From NCBI GenBank assembly GCA_000433315.1, contig FR893364.1, forward strand, positions 1-64,000: a stretch of DNA of 64,000 bases, in the 5' to 3' direction. A model generated the notes under the pieces. That model was not told where the DNA came from, made no database searches, and saw nothing but the letters and a program-made list of their open reading frames with translations. This document shows, one piece after another, positions 44,268 to 52,584 of this stretch; the stretch's first letter is position 1, and each line of letters starts with the position of its first letter. This stretch comes from Firmicutes bacterium CAG:345. GTDB lineage: Bacteria > Bacillota_I > Bacilli_A > RFN20 > CAG-288. Position numbers and translations under genes: made by a program.

Positions 44268-44975
44268 ATGCGAAGAATTATTGGAAGTGTAAAAAACAAC
44301 AAATTAATTTTATCAGAAGAAAAATTGCATCATTTAAAGGTGCTTCGTTTTAATGTTGGAGAAAAATTAGAAGTAATAACAGAAGATGGTGTATATCTTG
44401 CTGAACTACTTTCTTATAATCCATGGAATTTTAAAATTTGTAAAAAAGTTGATTACACTAGAGAATTATCTTTAAAAATAACTGTTTTTTTCCCACTTAT
44501 TAAAGCAGCAAACTTAGAATGGGGAATAGAAAAATGCATAGAGTTAGGCGCTGATGAGATTCATTTTTTTGCATGTAAAAGAACTTCAGAAAAAATGAAT
44601 AAAGAAGTCTATGAAAGACGAAAAGAGCGTTGGCAAAAAATAATTGATGGAGCTGTTGAACAATCTAATAGAGATCATCGTGTTATTTTGGGAAATCTAT
44701 ATGATATTGAAGATATATATAAATTAGATTTTGATTATAAATTTGTTCCTTATGAAAAGGAAAGTTTAAAAGGAACAATATTAAATGATTTAACATTTGA
44801 AAAAGAAAAATCCCTATCTTTAATAGTTGGACCTGAAGGTGGCTTTGAAGAAGATGAAATTAATAAATTAATAGAAAATGGTTATACTTCTTTTTCGCTT
44901 GGAAAAAGAATACTTAGGGCTGAAACTGCTGTATTAGCTGGGCTTGCTATACTTGGAAATATGATGGAGAATTGA
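44268..44975 (+). CDS. rsmE: 16S rRNA m3U1498 methyltransferase RsmE
   Basis: This SPOUT methyltransferase modifies U1498 of 16S rRNA. The N-terminal PUA-like part includes KLHHLKVLRFNVGE. The C-terminal knot carries IVGPEGGFEEDEI and SFSLGKRILRAETA. The 235-residue length is typical. It stops with TGA just before the next start and forms an operon with the two genes downstream. Confidence 0.93.
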   Translation: MRRIIGSVKNNKLILSEEKLHHLKVLRFNVGEKLEVITEDGVYLAELLSYNPWNFKICKKVDYTRELSLKITVFFPLIKAANLEWGIEKCIELGADEIHFFACKRTSEKMNKEVYERRKERWQKIIDGAVEQSNRDHRVILGNLYDIEDIYKLDFDYKFVPYEKESLKGTILNDLTFEKEKSLSLIVGPEGGFEEDEINKLIENGYTSFSLGKRILRAETAVLAGLAILGNMMEN

Positions 44976-44977
44976 AA

Positions 44978-45760
44978 ATGACATTTAAATTATTTGATTA
45001 TTTAGATTGGAAAATTCCATTAAATATTTCTTCGATGGAAGAAAAGAAAATTATTTCCGAAAATGTAGAATTGTTTTCGTATTACGCTTATTTGAACAAA
45101 TTTGTTACTGGTCATGAAGCTTTTGCTGTAATTGAAAAAAGTATTTTGATTCAAGGATATTTAAACAAAAAACAAATTGAGCAAGAAGCTGCTTTATATT
45201 CTGATACAGAATTACAAAATGAAGAAATTTATAATTCAATTCATGATAGGCTACCATATTTTGTTCATAATGGTATTAAAATATATGTCCCTTTTTTTTC
45301 ACCGGCATTTAATAAACGTTATGATACAAAAGTATCAAGTTTATCAAAATATCCCTTCAATCTTTTAAAAAAGGATTTTGGCGATGAATTAGTTAATCCG
45401 TTTGAATTATATAATAAAGAATTATTTAGTTCTCCATTTTCAAGATTGATCTATATCACTGAGGATAATACAACATTAGCATATTATCATGCTGAATTAA
45501 AATGTTTATTTATAATAAATAAGCAGGGAACATTAGATCAAATTATTCCTTTATTTGATGAATATATTGTATTGCCTGACTATACAAATATATTTTCAAG
45601 ATTAAAGGATTTATTAACATATTTTTATAATTATGATCGTCAAGGTTTTATTGATGCTTTGAAACGAAATAATTTTATTTCGGAATATTTATATAGAGAT
45701 ATAATTCAAAGAAGTCTTAAAACTACGGCAAAAAGGATATCAAAAAGCAATGGAAAATAA
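44978..45760 (+). CDS. Conserved-position protein of unknown function (260 aa)
   Basis: I do not recognise this protein. The ATG at 44978 is seven bases from GGAGA; an in-frame TTG at 44972 is too close to it. The product is soluble, mixed alpha/beta and rich in Phe/Tyr/Leu (for example FFSPAFNKRYD, YIVLPDYTNIFSRLKDLLTY). It has no signal peptide or membrane segment. It sits between rsmE and mtaB and overlaps mtaB by 11 bases, so a role linked to RNA modification or the same operon stress is possible but unproven. Confidence 0.65.
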   Translation: MTFKLFDYLDWKIPLNISSMEEKKIISENVELFSYYAYLNKFVTGHEAFAVIEKSILIQGYLNKKQIEQEAALYSDTELQNEEIYNSIHDRLPYFVHNGIKIYVPFFSPAFNKRYDTKVSSLSKYPFNLLKKDFGDELVNPFELYNKELFSSPFSRLIYITEDNTTLAYYHAELKCLFIINKQGTLDQIIPLFDEYIVLPDYTNIFSRLKDLLTYFYNYDRQGFIDALKRNNFISEYLYRDIIQRSLKTTAKRISKSNGK

Positions 45761-47039
45761 TACATTTAAAATAGTGACTTTAGGTTGTAAAGTAAACTCA
45801 TATGAAAGTCAAGGTATTGAAGAATATTTATTAAAAAATGGATTTAAAGAAAGCAAAGCTCCAGAATACATTATTGTTAATACTTGTGCTGTGACAAAAA
45901 CTGCCGAAAAGAAATGTTTGACTAAAGTTAGATCTTTGTCTGAACATTTTAATGCAACTAAAATTTGTGTTGTCGGATGTTCAAGTTCAATAAGACCAGA
46001 GGAATTTTTAAATATTCCTGGGGTAAATGTTGTATCAGGCAATAATGGTAAATTATTTGCTGTTAAAGAACTTTTAAATGGAAAAACAGGTCTCATTTTA
46101 AGTAAGAAAAATACACGCAATGAAAAATTTGAAGAAGATATTAAAATTTCTAATTTTGGAAAAGAATGCCGCGCGTTTGTAAAAATTCAAGATGGTTGTG
46201 ATAATTTTTGCTCTTATTGTATAATTCCAAGAACTAGAGGAAACTCACGTTCTCGTAGCCATGAAGAAATAATAGAAGAAGTAAAAAGATTATATAAATC
46301 TGATTATCGCGAATTGGTTATAACGGGAATCGATATGGGAAGCTATGAGGATCCTAACGATGCCGAATATAAATTAGATGATTTGATAGAAGATATAATT
46401 ATAAATACTCCTGATGATTATCGAATTAGAATTTCTAGTTTAGAAACTAGCCAGATGACGCAAAAATTATTGGATTTATTTATTAATCATAGTGATAAAT
46501 TAGTTAGTCATGTTCATATACCTTTACAATCAGGATCTTCAGAAATTGTTAAAGCAATGCATAGAAAATATGATTTAGAAGAATTTGTAGAAAAGGTGAA
46601 TTATCTAAGAAAACACTTACCATATTTAGCTTTATCAACAGATGTAATTGTTGGTTTTCCAGGTGAAACAGAAGATTTATTTATGGAAACATATAAATTT
46701 ATAGAAAAATTAAAATTTATGAGATTGCATGTTTTTCCTTATTCACCAAGACCTGGAACATTGGCAGCAAGTTTAAAAGACCAAATTCCTGGAAATATAA
46801 AAAAGGAACGAGTTCATAGATTGATAGATTTAGGAAATAAATTGCAGGAAGAATATATAAAATTTTGCAATGGACAAACTTTTGTGTTTTTAGCTGAAAA
46901 AGTAATAAAAAAAGATGGAAAATTAATTTATCAAGGATATTTAGATAATTATTTAGAAATTTCTGTTGAATATGAAAAAGACATTCTTAGTAAATTGGTT
47001 AAAGTTAAGGTTGATAATGGAAAATTTTTAATCGTATAA
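45750..47039 (+). CDS. mtaB: tRNA t6A37 methylthiotransferase MtaB
   Basis: This radical-SAM enzyme adds a methylthio group to t6A37 of tRNA. It shows the MTTase cluster cysteines in TLGCKVNSYESQ, NTCAVT and VGCSSS, then the radical-SAM motif CDNFCSYC with IIPRTRGNSRSR. The C-terminal 60 residues form a TRAM-like domain. Length 429 is typical. It closes the rsmE operon. Confidence 0.93.
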   Translation: MENNTFKIVTLGCKVNSYESQGIEEYLLKNGFKESKAPEYIIVNTCAVTKTAEKKCLTKVRSLSEHFNATKICVVGCSSSIRPEEFLNIPGVNVVSGNNGKLFAVKELLNGKTGLILSKKNTRNEKFEEDIKISNFGKECRAFVKIQDGCDNFCSYCIIPRTRGNSRSRSHEEIIEEVKRLYKSDYRELVITGIDMGSYEDPNDAEYKLDDLIEDIIINTPDDYRIRISSLETSQMTQKLLDLFINHSDKLVSHVHIPLQSGSSEIVKAMHRKYDLEEFVEKVNYLRKHLPYLALSTDVIVGFPGETEDLFMETYKFIEKLKFMRLHVFPYSPRPGTLAASLKDQIPGNIKKERVHRLIDLGNKLQEEYIKFCNGQTFVFLAEKVIKKDGKLIYQGYLDNYLEISVEYEKDILSKLVKVKVDNGKFLIV

Positions 47040-47110
47040 AAATAGGCTAAGTTCTAAAGGTTAATTATAGAATTTATTCTATTAATTTCTTATAAAAAGT
47101 AAAAAAACAC

Positions 47111-47139
47111 TTGATTAATTATATTTTGTTTGATATACT
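47111..47139 (+). promoter_or_regulatory. Promoter of tRNA-Ala
   Basis: TTGATT (47111-47116) and TATACT (47134-47139) with exactly 17 bases between; the expected start lies five to six bases before the tRNA. Confidence 0.7.
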
Positions 47140-47150
47140 TAGTAAGCGTT

Positions 47151-47226
47151 GGGGCTGTAGCTCACCTGGCAGAGCATCTGCTTTGCAAGCAGAGGGTAGC
47201 GAGTTCGATCCTCGTCAGCTCCACCA
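47151..47226 (+). tRNA. tRNA-Ala (anticodon UGC)
   Basis: A complete cloverleaf: acceptor GGGGCTG/CAGCTCC with the G3:U70 pair that identifies alanine tRNA, D-arm with AGCTC..GAGC, anticodon stem TCTGC/GCAGA around TTTGCAA with anticodon TGC at 47184-47186, T-loop TTCGATC, and encoded CCA end. It is preceded by its own promoter and followed by a structured trailer and terminator. Confidence 0.97.
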
Positions 47227-47296
47227 AAAATGATTGGACACGAACCAGCAGTAGGTATCTATAACGTCAATGGATTCCTATGTTTGGTTCTTGATA
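47227..47296 (+). other. Structured trailer between tRNA-Ala and terminator
   Basis: GAACCA (47242-47247) pairs with TGGTTC (47285-47290), and TAGG (47252-47255) with CCTA (47277-47280), giving a nested imperfect hairpin. No ORF with a ribosome site is present. It is probably the 3' trailer of the tRNA transcript, which might be released as a small RNA. Confidence 0.35.
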
Positions 47297-47326
47297 GACA
47301 TCCTGAGTAATCGGGGTGTCTTTTTT
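47297..47326 (+). terminator. Terminator of the tRNA-Ala transcript
   Basis: GACATCC pairs with GGGTGTC (one G-T wobble) and is followed by TTTTTT. The remaining 235 bases up to 47561 are AT-rich and show no gene I can support. Confidence 0.75.
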
Positions 47327-47561
47327 GTATATCGATAAAATTCTTAATCGGCTAATAATCAACGTACAAACAGTCTATCTTTTTTTGTTTCCAGAACTCA
47401 AATTAGATATCTCTTTTTCAATATCTTTATTCTGATAGATTTTTGAATCTACAATTAACACATTTGTTCTCATCAATTAAAAAAGAGTATTTGGAATTGC
47501 GGAATTGCTATTTGATATAAAATTAACTGTACTGCTTTGAAAATTAGTTATATAAATTATT

Positions 47562-48558
47562 TTATTTGCCAGCATCTTTTTCCCATCCTTCAAAGCTTCT
47601 ATTGTCACTGATTTGTTGGCCAGACATTCCAGGCATCATCATTGTCTTTTGAAACAATCCCTTGGACATAAATTGTTTTCTTCCATATTTGATACTATCC
47701 ATAATAACTCTTATATATTCGTATGATTTTGAATTAGACTCAGCTAATTCAAAAATCGGATTGTATGGATTATTAAGTTCTAATTCACTAGATATAATCT
47801 CGTACCATTCATTTATCAATTCATTTAAATTTTTATTTGCCAATTCAACATTAAGCCCCAATTCTTTGGCTTCCTTATAGTTGATCGCATAATCATGGCT
47901 TCCAGAGTCACTACACAGGAAGTTGATGATGGTTTTCTTACTTTTTGTACAATCCTGATATGCAAGAAGTTTTTGAGCAATCATTTTAATTTGACCTTGT
48001 CTTCGATAAACATCTCCGATAAGTAAGGGGTTGATAGTATCAGACAACTTCAAAAAGGCTTGAATAAGATCTTTGGAATCACGAATACCTAATTCATATT
48101 TAGCAAAATTAAAATATCCTTTTGACGGATTCAACACTCGTAGGTAAAGCTAATTCTTGCCCGTTGATGTTAACCTTTGTGCCCAAAGGGCTATTAAGCG
48201 ACGGGTCTATAGGGCCCAATGTTGATTGATGCGTTAAAATAATATTATTGGCCCCTAAGCACATAATGGTTCCGGAGCTTCGTGCTTTTCTTGGAACTAT
48301 AATTTCTAATTTTGCACAATATTCCCGTATTAAATTGACAATATTCCATGTTGCCATAGTATCTCCGCCTAGAGTATATAAAATCAATGTAATTTTTTCT
48401 GTTTGCCCTATCGCTTCAAGATGTTTCCCAAAAATATCTATGGAGTCAGGTGCTATTTGATTTTCCATGTTCGCTCTGTCGCCTGTAACATATGCAATCA
48501 CTTTAGAATTTCTTATTTTTTCAATTTTTTCATATATTTCTAGTAGTTTTTGTTTCAT
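47562..48558 (-). pseudogene. Frameshifted SDH/ClpP-class serine protease
   Basis: Two overlapping minus-strand frames make one protein. The first (48558 to 48109) begins MKQKLLEIYEKIEKIRNSK after GAAGGAGATTT and has YTLGGDTMATWNIVNLIREY, KARSSGTIMCLGAN (nucleophile Ser) and GPIDPSL, as in serine-dehydrogenase-type proteases of clan SK. It ends early. The second (47562-48137) continues with GYFNFAKYELGIRDSKD and the rest of the C-terminal domain. Removing one A from the AAAA run at 48120-48123 joins them as SVESVKGYFNF. The cause may be true inactivation or a sequencing/assembly error. The downstream frame has only a GTG start and no evident function alone. Confidence 0.75.
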
Positions 48559-48699
48559 ATAAATCTCCTTCTTCTAAGCACAGTTTCTTATATTGCTTTC
48601 TTAATAGCGACTATTAGTATCAGTATTCATTGTATCATATCAACCAAATGAACATTCAAAAACATAACAGTTTTATTGTTGACAAATGGTTTTATATGT

Positions 48700-48755
48700 G
48701 ATCTTAAGTTGGGTATCCAGGTTACTAGATATGGATCAGTCGGAAGCCCAACCTG
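48700..48755. promoter_or_regulatory. Inverted repeat and two GATC sites upstream of the DpnII cassette
   Basis: CAGGTT (48718-48723) and AACCTG (48750-48755) form a perfect inverted repeat; TTGGG (48709) and CCCAA (48747) give an alternative pairing. GATC sites at 48700 and 48733 would be methylated by the cassette's own enzymes. No gene is visible in 48559-48855. Regulation by methylation or by the HTH protein is a guess. Confidence 0.3.
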
Positions 48756-48822
48756 TGTGGCATGATTGTGACCAATCTTATCTTCTAAAATATGTGCTCT
48801 AGTCTTTAAATAATTACAAATG

Positions 48823-48831
48823 TGTTATACA
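48823..48831 (+). promoter_or_regulatory. Extended -10 promoter of the HTH-DpnII operon
   Basis: TGTTATACA is an extended -10 element 25 bases before the HTH start, with AAGGAG between. No strong -35 box is present. Confidence 0.45.
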
Positions 48832-48855
48832 ATAGGAGTGTAAGGAGACTTTGGT

Positions 48856-49050
48856 ATGAATTGGCCGAAAATCATCAAAACCATTAGAGAGAAGCTTTTT
48901 ATCACACAAACCGAGTTAGCCGAGATGATCGACGTCTCTTTTGCATCCGTCAATAGATGGGAGCAGGGACACCATGAACCTACGATGAAAGCGAAGAGAA
49001 AGCTTGCCGAGATTTGCAGGCAGAACAGCATCGATATGGAGGCACTTTAA
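48856..49050 (+). CDS. Small XRE/Cro-type HTH regulator, likely controller of the R-M cassette
   Basis: The 64-residue protein is almost only a helix-turn-helix: ITQTELAEMIDVSFASVNRWEQG followed by HEPTMKAKRKLAEICR. AAGGAG is eight bases before the ATG. It is immediately followed by the DpnM-like methylase (one base after the stop). Small HTH proteins at this position act as controllers that delay nuclease expression until the DNA is methylated. Its operator is not identified. Confidence 0.82.
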   Translation: MNWPKIIKTIREKLFITQTELAEMIDVSFASVNRWEQGHHEPTMKAKRKLAEICRQNSIDMEAL

Positions 49051-49051
49051 G

Positions 49052-49882
49052 ATGCATCCGTTCGTGAAATGGGCTGGCGGAAAGACCCAACTTTTGGATA
49101 AGTTAGTCGCATTGATGCCAAAGGAATACAACCATTACTTCGAGCCGTTCATCGGCGGGGGAGCGTTGCTTTTTCATGTTGCTCCAAAAGATTTCACCAT
49201 CAACGATTTTAATTCGGAGCTCGTTCAGGCATACAGATGCTTTTCCAATCCAAGCGATACAGAGAATCTTATTGAGCGGCTCAAATTCCATCAGGAGAAC
49301 CATTCCGAGGAACATTATTACGAAGTTCGCTCCATGGACAAATCCCCTGATTTCCTATCGCTGCCAATATACGAAAGGGCGGCGAGGATGATTTATCTCA
49401 ACAAGTCGTGCTTCAACGGCCTTTATAGGGTCAACAGCAAAGGCTTTTTCAACGTCCCGTCCGGAAAGAAAAAGAGCGTTGTTTGCTATGAAGAGAAAAA
49501 CATCCAAGAAATAACTGATTTCTTCAACAAATCAAAATTCGAGATTCTCAACGGAGATTTCGAAAATGCCGTTGCTAATGCAAAGAAGGGCGATTTCGTT
49601 TATTTCGACCCACCATACGACACATGGGAAGACAAGGATTCCTTCACCTCCTATGCCAAGAATCCTTTCGGAAAAGACGAACAAAGAAGACTTGCAAACT
49701 GCTTTAAATTCCTTTCCGACAAAGGCGTCTATGTCATGCTGAGCAACCACAACACGGATTTTATCCGAGAGCTATACAAGGATTTCGACATTCACGTCGT
49801 CGAGGCGAAGAGAATGATCAATTCCAAAGCCGACGGGCGGGGGAACGTCGAGGAGGTGATTATCACCAATTATGAAGATTGA
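49052..49882 (+). CDS. dpnM: DpnM-type N6-adenine methyltransferase (Dam family, GATC)
   Basis: It methylates adenine in GATC. I use the ATG at 49052 after GGAGG, which gives the family start MHPFVKWAGGKTQLLDKL; an in-frame longer start overlaps the HTH gene. It has the SAM-binding FVKWAGGKTQLL first (alpha class), PFIGGGALLFH, and catalytic DPPYD at 186-190. Length 276 is close to DpnM (284). It overlaps the second methylase by 11 bases. Specificity is inferred from the complete DpnII gene set. Confidence 0.92.
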   Translation: MHPFVKWAGGKTQLLDKLVALMPKEYNHYFEPFIGGGALLFHVAPKDFTINDFNSELVQAYRCFSNPSDTENLIERLKFHQENHSEEHYYEVRSMDKSPDFLSLPIYERAARMIYLNKSCFNGLYRVNSKGFFNVPSGKKKSVVCYEEKNIQEITDFFNKSKFEILNGDFENAVANAKKGDFVYFDPPYDTWEDKDSFTSYAKNPFGKDEQRRLANCFKFLSDKGVYVMLSNHNTDFIRELYKDFDIHVVEAKRMINSKADGRGNVEEVIITNYED

Positions 49883-50657
49883 GCCTTATTTTCAAGAGGA
49901 TGACTTCACGCTTTATCTCGGCGATTGCAACAAGGTGTTGAAATCCATTCCTGAAAAATCGATAGATGTCATCTTTGCTGATCCGCCGTACTTTCTTTCA
50001 AGTGGAGGAGTTTCCTGCCATTCAGGAAAACAGGTATCCGTCAACAAAGGTAACTGGGATAAGGCGTTGACTCCACAAGAAAAACTTTCCTTCAATAGGA
50101 GATGGCTTAAGTCGTGCCGACGCGTTCTCAAAGACGATGGAACTATATGGATTAGTGGAACGTTCCACAACATCTATTCCGTAGGTGTTGCCTTGGAATT
50201 GGAAGGATATTCCATCATAAACAACATCACGTGGCAAAAGCCTAATCCCGCTCCGAATTTGGCCTGTAGATGCTTTACCAATTCGACCGAGACCATCATT
50301 TGGGCAAGGAAGATAGATGCCAAGGGCAAGAAAGGCAAGCATTTCTTCAACTACTCATTAATGAAAGAAATCAATGGTGGAAAGCAAATGAAGGACGTTT
50401 GGCTTCTCAATTTGCCTAAGAAGGATGAGAAGAAATTCGGAAAGCACCCGACGCAAAAGCCCTTGTCGGTTTTGGAAAGGATACTTCAGGCATCCACAAA
50501 AGAAGGTGACATTATCCTTGATCCATTCAATGGAAGTGGGACTACGGGAATTGCTTGCAAAGCGATGAACAGGAAATACATTGGGATAGACAATGAAAAA
50601 TCATATCTAGACCTGACAATAAACAGATACAAAGGAACAATGGAGGAAAAACAATGA
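49872..50657 (+). CDS. dpnA: DpnA-type adenine methyltransferase (second GATC methylase)
   Basis: It is the second methylase of DpnII systems, which in Streptococcus also methylates single-stranded DNA during transformation. DPPYFL lies early (residues 37-42), and the SAM motif ILDPFNGSGTTGIACKAMNRK comes late, the beta-class arrangement. Length 261 matches DpnA (268). It overlaps the first methylase by 11 bases and the nuclease gene by four (ATGA). Confidence 0.9.
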   Translation: MKIEPYFQEDDFTLYLGDCNKVLKSIPEKSIDVIFADPPYFLSSGGVSCHSGKQVSVNKGNWDKALTPQEKLSFNRRWLKSCRRVLKDDGTIWISGTFHNIYSVGVALELEGYSIINNITWQKPNPAPNLACRCFTNSTETIIWARKIDAKGKKGKHFFNYSLMKEINGGKQMKDVWLLNLPKKDEKKFGKHPTQKPLSVLERILQASTKEGDIILDPFNGSGTTGIACKAMNRKYIGIDNEKSYLDLTINRYKGTMEEKQ

Positions 50658-51556
50658 AAAGAAACTTTGAATCATGGCTGTTGACGATGAAAGACAGCAT
50701 CGCGACATGGAACTATTACACCGATTTTCCAAAGGTATACGAAAACGTCAACAAATTGAAGGTCGAACTCAATATCTTGAATTCGCTTATAGGCTCCAAA
50801 AACATTGAGGACGAGTTTAAAGCATTGCTTTCTAGATACCCAGAAATCATCAAAGCAATTCCGATTCTTTTGGCGAAAAGAGAAAAGGAAATCAAAGTCA
50901 TAGACTCAAAGGAGACCTATGTCTTCAATTTTGCCAAGATGAACTACACCGTTGATCAATATGCATTGTTCATGAAGAACAGCGGCCTTTTCGAGCTTCT
51001 TCAAAACCATATCATCAACAATCTCATCGACTACGTTCTTGGCGTTGAAGTCGGAATGGATACCAACGGAAGAAAAAACAGGACCGGAGATGCGATGGAA
51101 GATTTGGTTGAGTCCTATCTCATCAAGGCAGGTCTGGTGAAAGGTGAGACGTATTTCAAGGAATTGAACAAGTCAGACGTCGAGAGGATGTTCCATTTGG
51201 ATTTGTCGGGTATCAGCAACCAGGACAAGACCGAAAAGAGATTCGACTTCGTCTTCAAAGGTCCTCTCGGTGATGTCTACGCTTGTGAATGCAATTTCTA
51301 TAGCGGAGGCGGATCGAAGCTTAACGAAACCGCAAGGAGCTATAAGACTCTCGCTCTAGAAGCACAAGGAATCTCTCGATTCACATTCGTGTGGTTTACG
51401 GACGGTTTGGGATGGAACAGTGCAAGGCACAACCTTGAGGAAACGTTTGATGTTTTGGACACCGTTTACAACATCAAAGATTTGGAAGATGGCATTGCCG
51501 AAAAGCTATTAGACGCGAAGCACGTCATCAATGAAATATTGGTGAAAAACAACTAA
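50654..51556 (+). CDS. dpnB: DpnII-type restriction endonuclease (GATC)
   Basis: It cuts unmethylated GATC. The protein parallels DpnII along its length: NFESWLLTMKDSIATWNYY, DFPKVYENVNKLKVELNI, LNSLIGSKNIEDEF, GVEVGMDTNGRKNRTGDAME, RFDFVFKGP and CECNFYSGGGSKLNETARSY (catalytic acidic residues in a PD-(D/E)xK-like arrangement). Length 300 versus 288 in Streptococcus. With both methylases and an HTH gene upstream, the cassette looks intact and functional. Confidence 0.93.
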   Translation: MKRNFESWLLTMKDSIATWNYYTDFPKVYENVNKLKVELNILNSLIGSKNIEDEFKALLSRYPEIIKAIPILLAKREKEIKVIDSKETYVFNFAKMNYTVDQYALFMKNSGLFELLQNHIINNLIDYVLGVEVGMDTNGRKNRTGDAMEDLVESYLIKAGLVKGETYFKELNKSDVERMFHLDLSGISNQDKTEKRFDFVFKGPLGDVYACECNFYSGGGSKLNETARSYKTLALEAQGISRFTFVWFTDGLGWNSARHNLEETFDVLDTVYNIKDLEDGIAEKLLDAKHVINEILVKNN

Positions 51557-51572
51557 TTTTTGTAAACAAGAT

Positions 51573-51675
51573 AAGGACCGGCCACAATCTGCCACAGTTG
51601 GCAGTTTGGAAGTGGGCCGCTCCGCAGGTCTTGGAACCGGGAAACCCGGCTTCCACACATGAGAGGAGCTTCGCG
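51573..51675 (+). other. GC-rich, strongly folded spacer before SIR2 (candidate structured RNA)
   Basis: This stretch stands out in an AT-rich context. CTGCCA/TGGCAG (51589-51604) with an outer CGGCC..GGCCG (51579-51619) form one long hairpin. GGAACCGGG/CCCGG.TTCC (51633-51654) form a second one, and GCTCC/GGAGC (51619-51623, 51665-51669) can enclose it. No ORF fits. It may be a terminator of the DpnII unit, a leader of the SIR2-HerA genes, or a non-coding RNA. Confidence 0.45.
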
Positions 51676-51729
51676 AAAAACAAATAAAAAGAGGACTACA
51701 AAATAAAAAAAATCGACGGCAAACTTGAT

Positions 51730-52584
51730 ATGAAAAGTTTATCATCGTCCCATTTAAATTTTTTGTTTGGATCAGGGATTAATGGTAAAGCGTTTCCTCA
51801 ATTTAACGGCTTTGCAAGAACGTTAGAATCATTAAAAAATGCTGGAGCAAAGTCTGAAAACCTTGAGCAAGCTCTTAATGAAATCGAAAATAAGGACGAG
51901 CGAAAAAAGATACTTGAAACATTCAAAGGTGAATTCAAAGATAAAAACGACAAGATTGAATGGAATCATCTCTCCATTACAAATATTAAGTATTTGTTTT
52001 CATCGATAAACAAAATAATAGAAAATAGCGAGAATCGTACAAATTCGATGAAACAAGTTAATGTGTACACCTTGAATTATGATTCCATAGTTGAAACGGC
52101 GATTGGTGAAATGGGGTTAATTACAAATCACCTTTCTTCAACTAACATCGAGACTTTCGATAGTCTATTCAACATTGTGGCATATGATTACGCATTGAAA
52201 AAATACATACCAACGTATTTGATATCGCATCTTCATGGTGATTTTAAGAACCCAATTCTTCCAGGGGTGAATAAATACGACGATGTTTTACAAGCAAAAA
52301 AGTTCGAGTTACTTTTCAAAATGAAAGAGCATTTATCTAGGCGCTATTCTGTGTTGTTTGTTATCGGATATTCTGGACATGATAAGCATATTAACAGCAT
52401 TTTAAAAGACTGCATAAAGGCGGGTTTGACTATTTATTGGGTAAACTTTGAAAGTGACACCAATATTCCTTCCGATTTGACTGACGAAGATGTTTTGGTA
52501 ATTGAAGGGGATGGCGCGAATGACTCTACAGCAGTATTGAATGGGAGATTAAAAGAATCATGGGAACAACTGTCGGAAGAATAA
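51730..52584 (+). CDS. SIR2-like NADase of a SIR2-HerA defence pair
   Basis: It is expected to degrade NAD+ during phage infection. SIR2 motifs are FLFGSGINGKAFPQF (nucleotide loop), VYTLNYDSIVE, ISHLHGDFKNP (catalytic His) and FVIGYSGHD. Length is 284 residues. The start is uncertain: the ATG at 51730 has no ribosome site, while the open frame continues upstream to 51688 with residues KIDGKLD that look like part of the fold, and GAGG lies at 51691-51694. A non-standard start near 51703 is possible. Its end overlaps the HerA-like gene by 25 bases. Confidence 0.82.
   Translation: MKSLSSSHLNFLFGSGINGKAFPQFNGFARTLESLKNAGAKSENLEQALNEIENKDERKKILETFKGEFKDKNDKIEWNHLSITNIKYLFSSINKIIENSENRTNSMKQVNVYTLNYDSIVETAIGEMGLITNHLSSTNIETFDSLFNIVAYDYALKKYIPTYLISHLHGDFKNPILPGVNKYDDVLQAKKFELLFKMKEHLSRRYSVLFVIGYSGHDKHINSILKDCIKAGLTIYWVNFESDTNIPSDLTDEDVLVIEGDGANDSTAVLNGRLKESWEQLSEE

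Noticed and set aside
47040..47110. Hairpin TAGAAT/ATTCTA after mtaB as a terminator
   Set aside because: The stem is short, AT-only and lacks a following T-run.
48118..48124. Programmed frameshift in the protease gene
   Set aside because: The join needs a +1 shift at CAAAAGG; this is not a classic -1 slippery heptamer and no stimulatory structure was seen, so pseudogene or error is simpler.
48679..48707. TTGACA at 48679-48684 as -35 of a promoter
   Set aside because: No acceptable -10 box lies 16-18 bases downstream, and the HTH gene has a better extended -10 nearer its start.
51509..51745. Minus-strand ORF across the GC-rich spacer
   Set aside because: It has no ribosome site or recognisable protein and crosses the hairpins and two plus-strand genes; it is a shadow frame.
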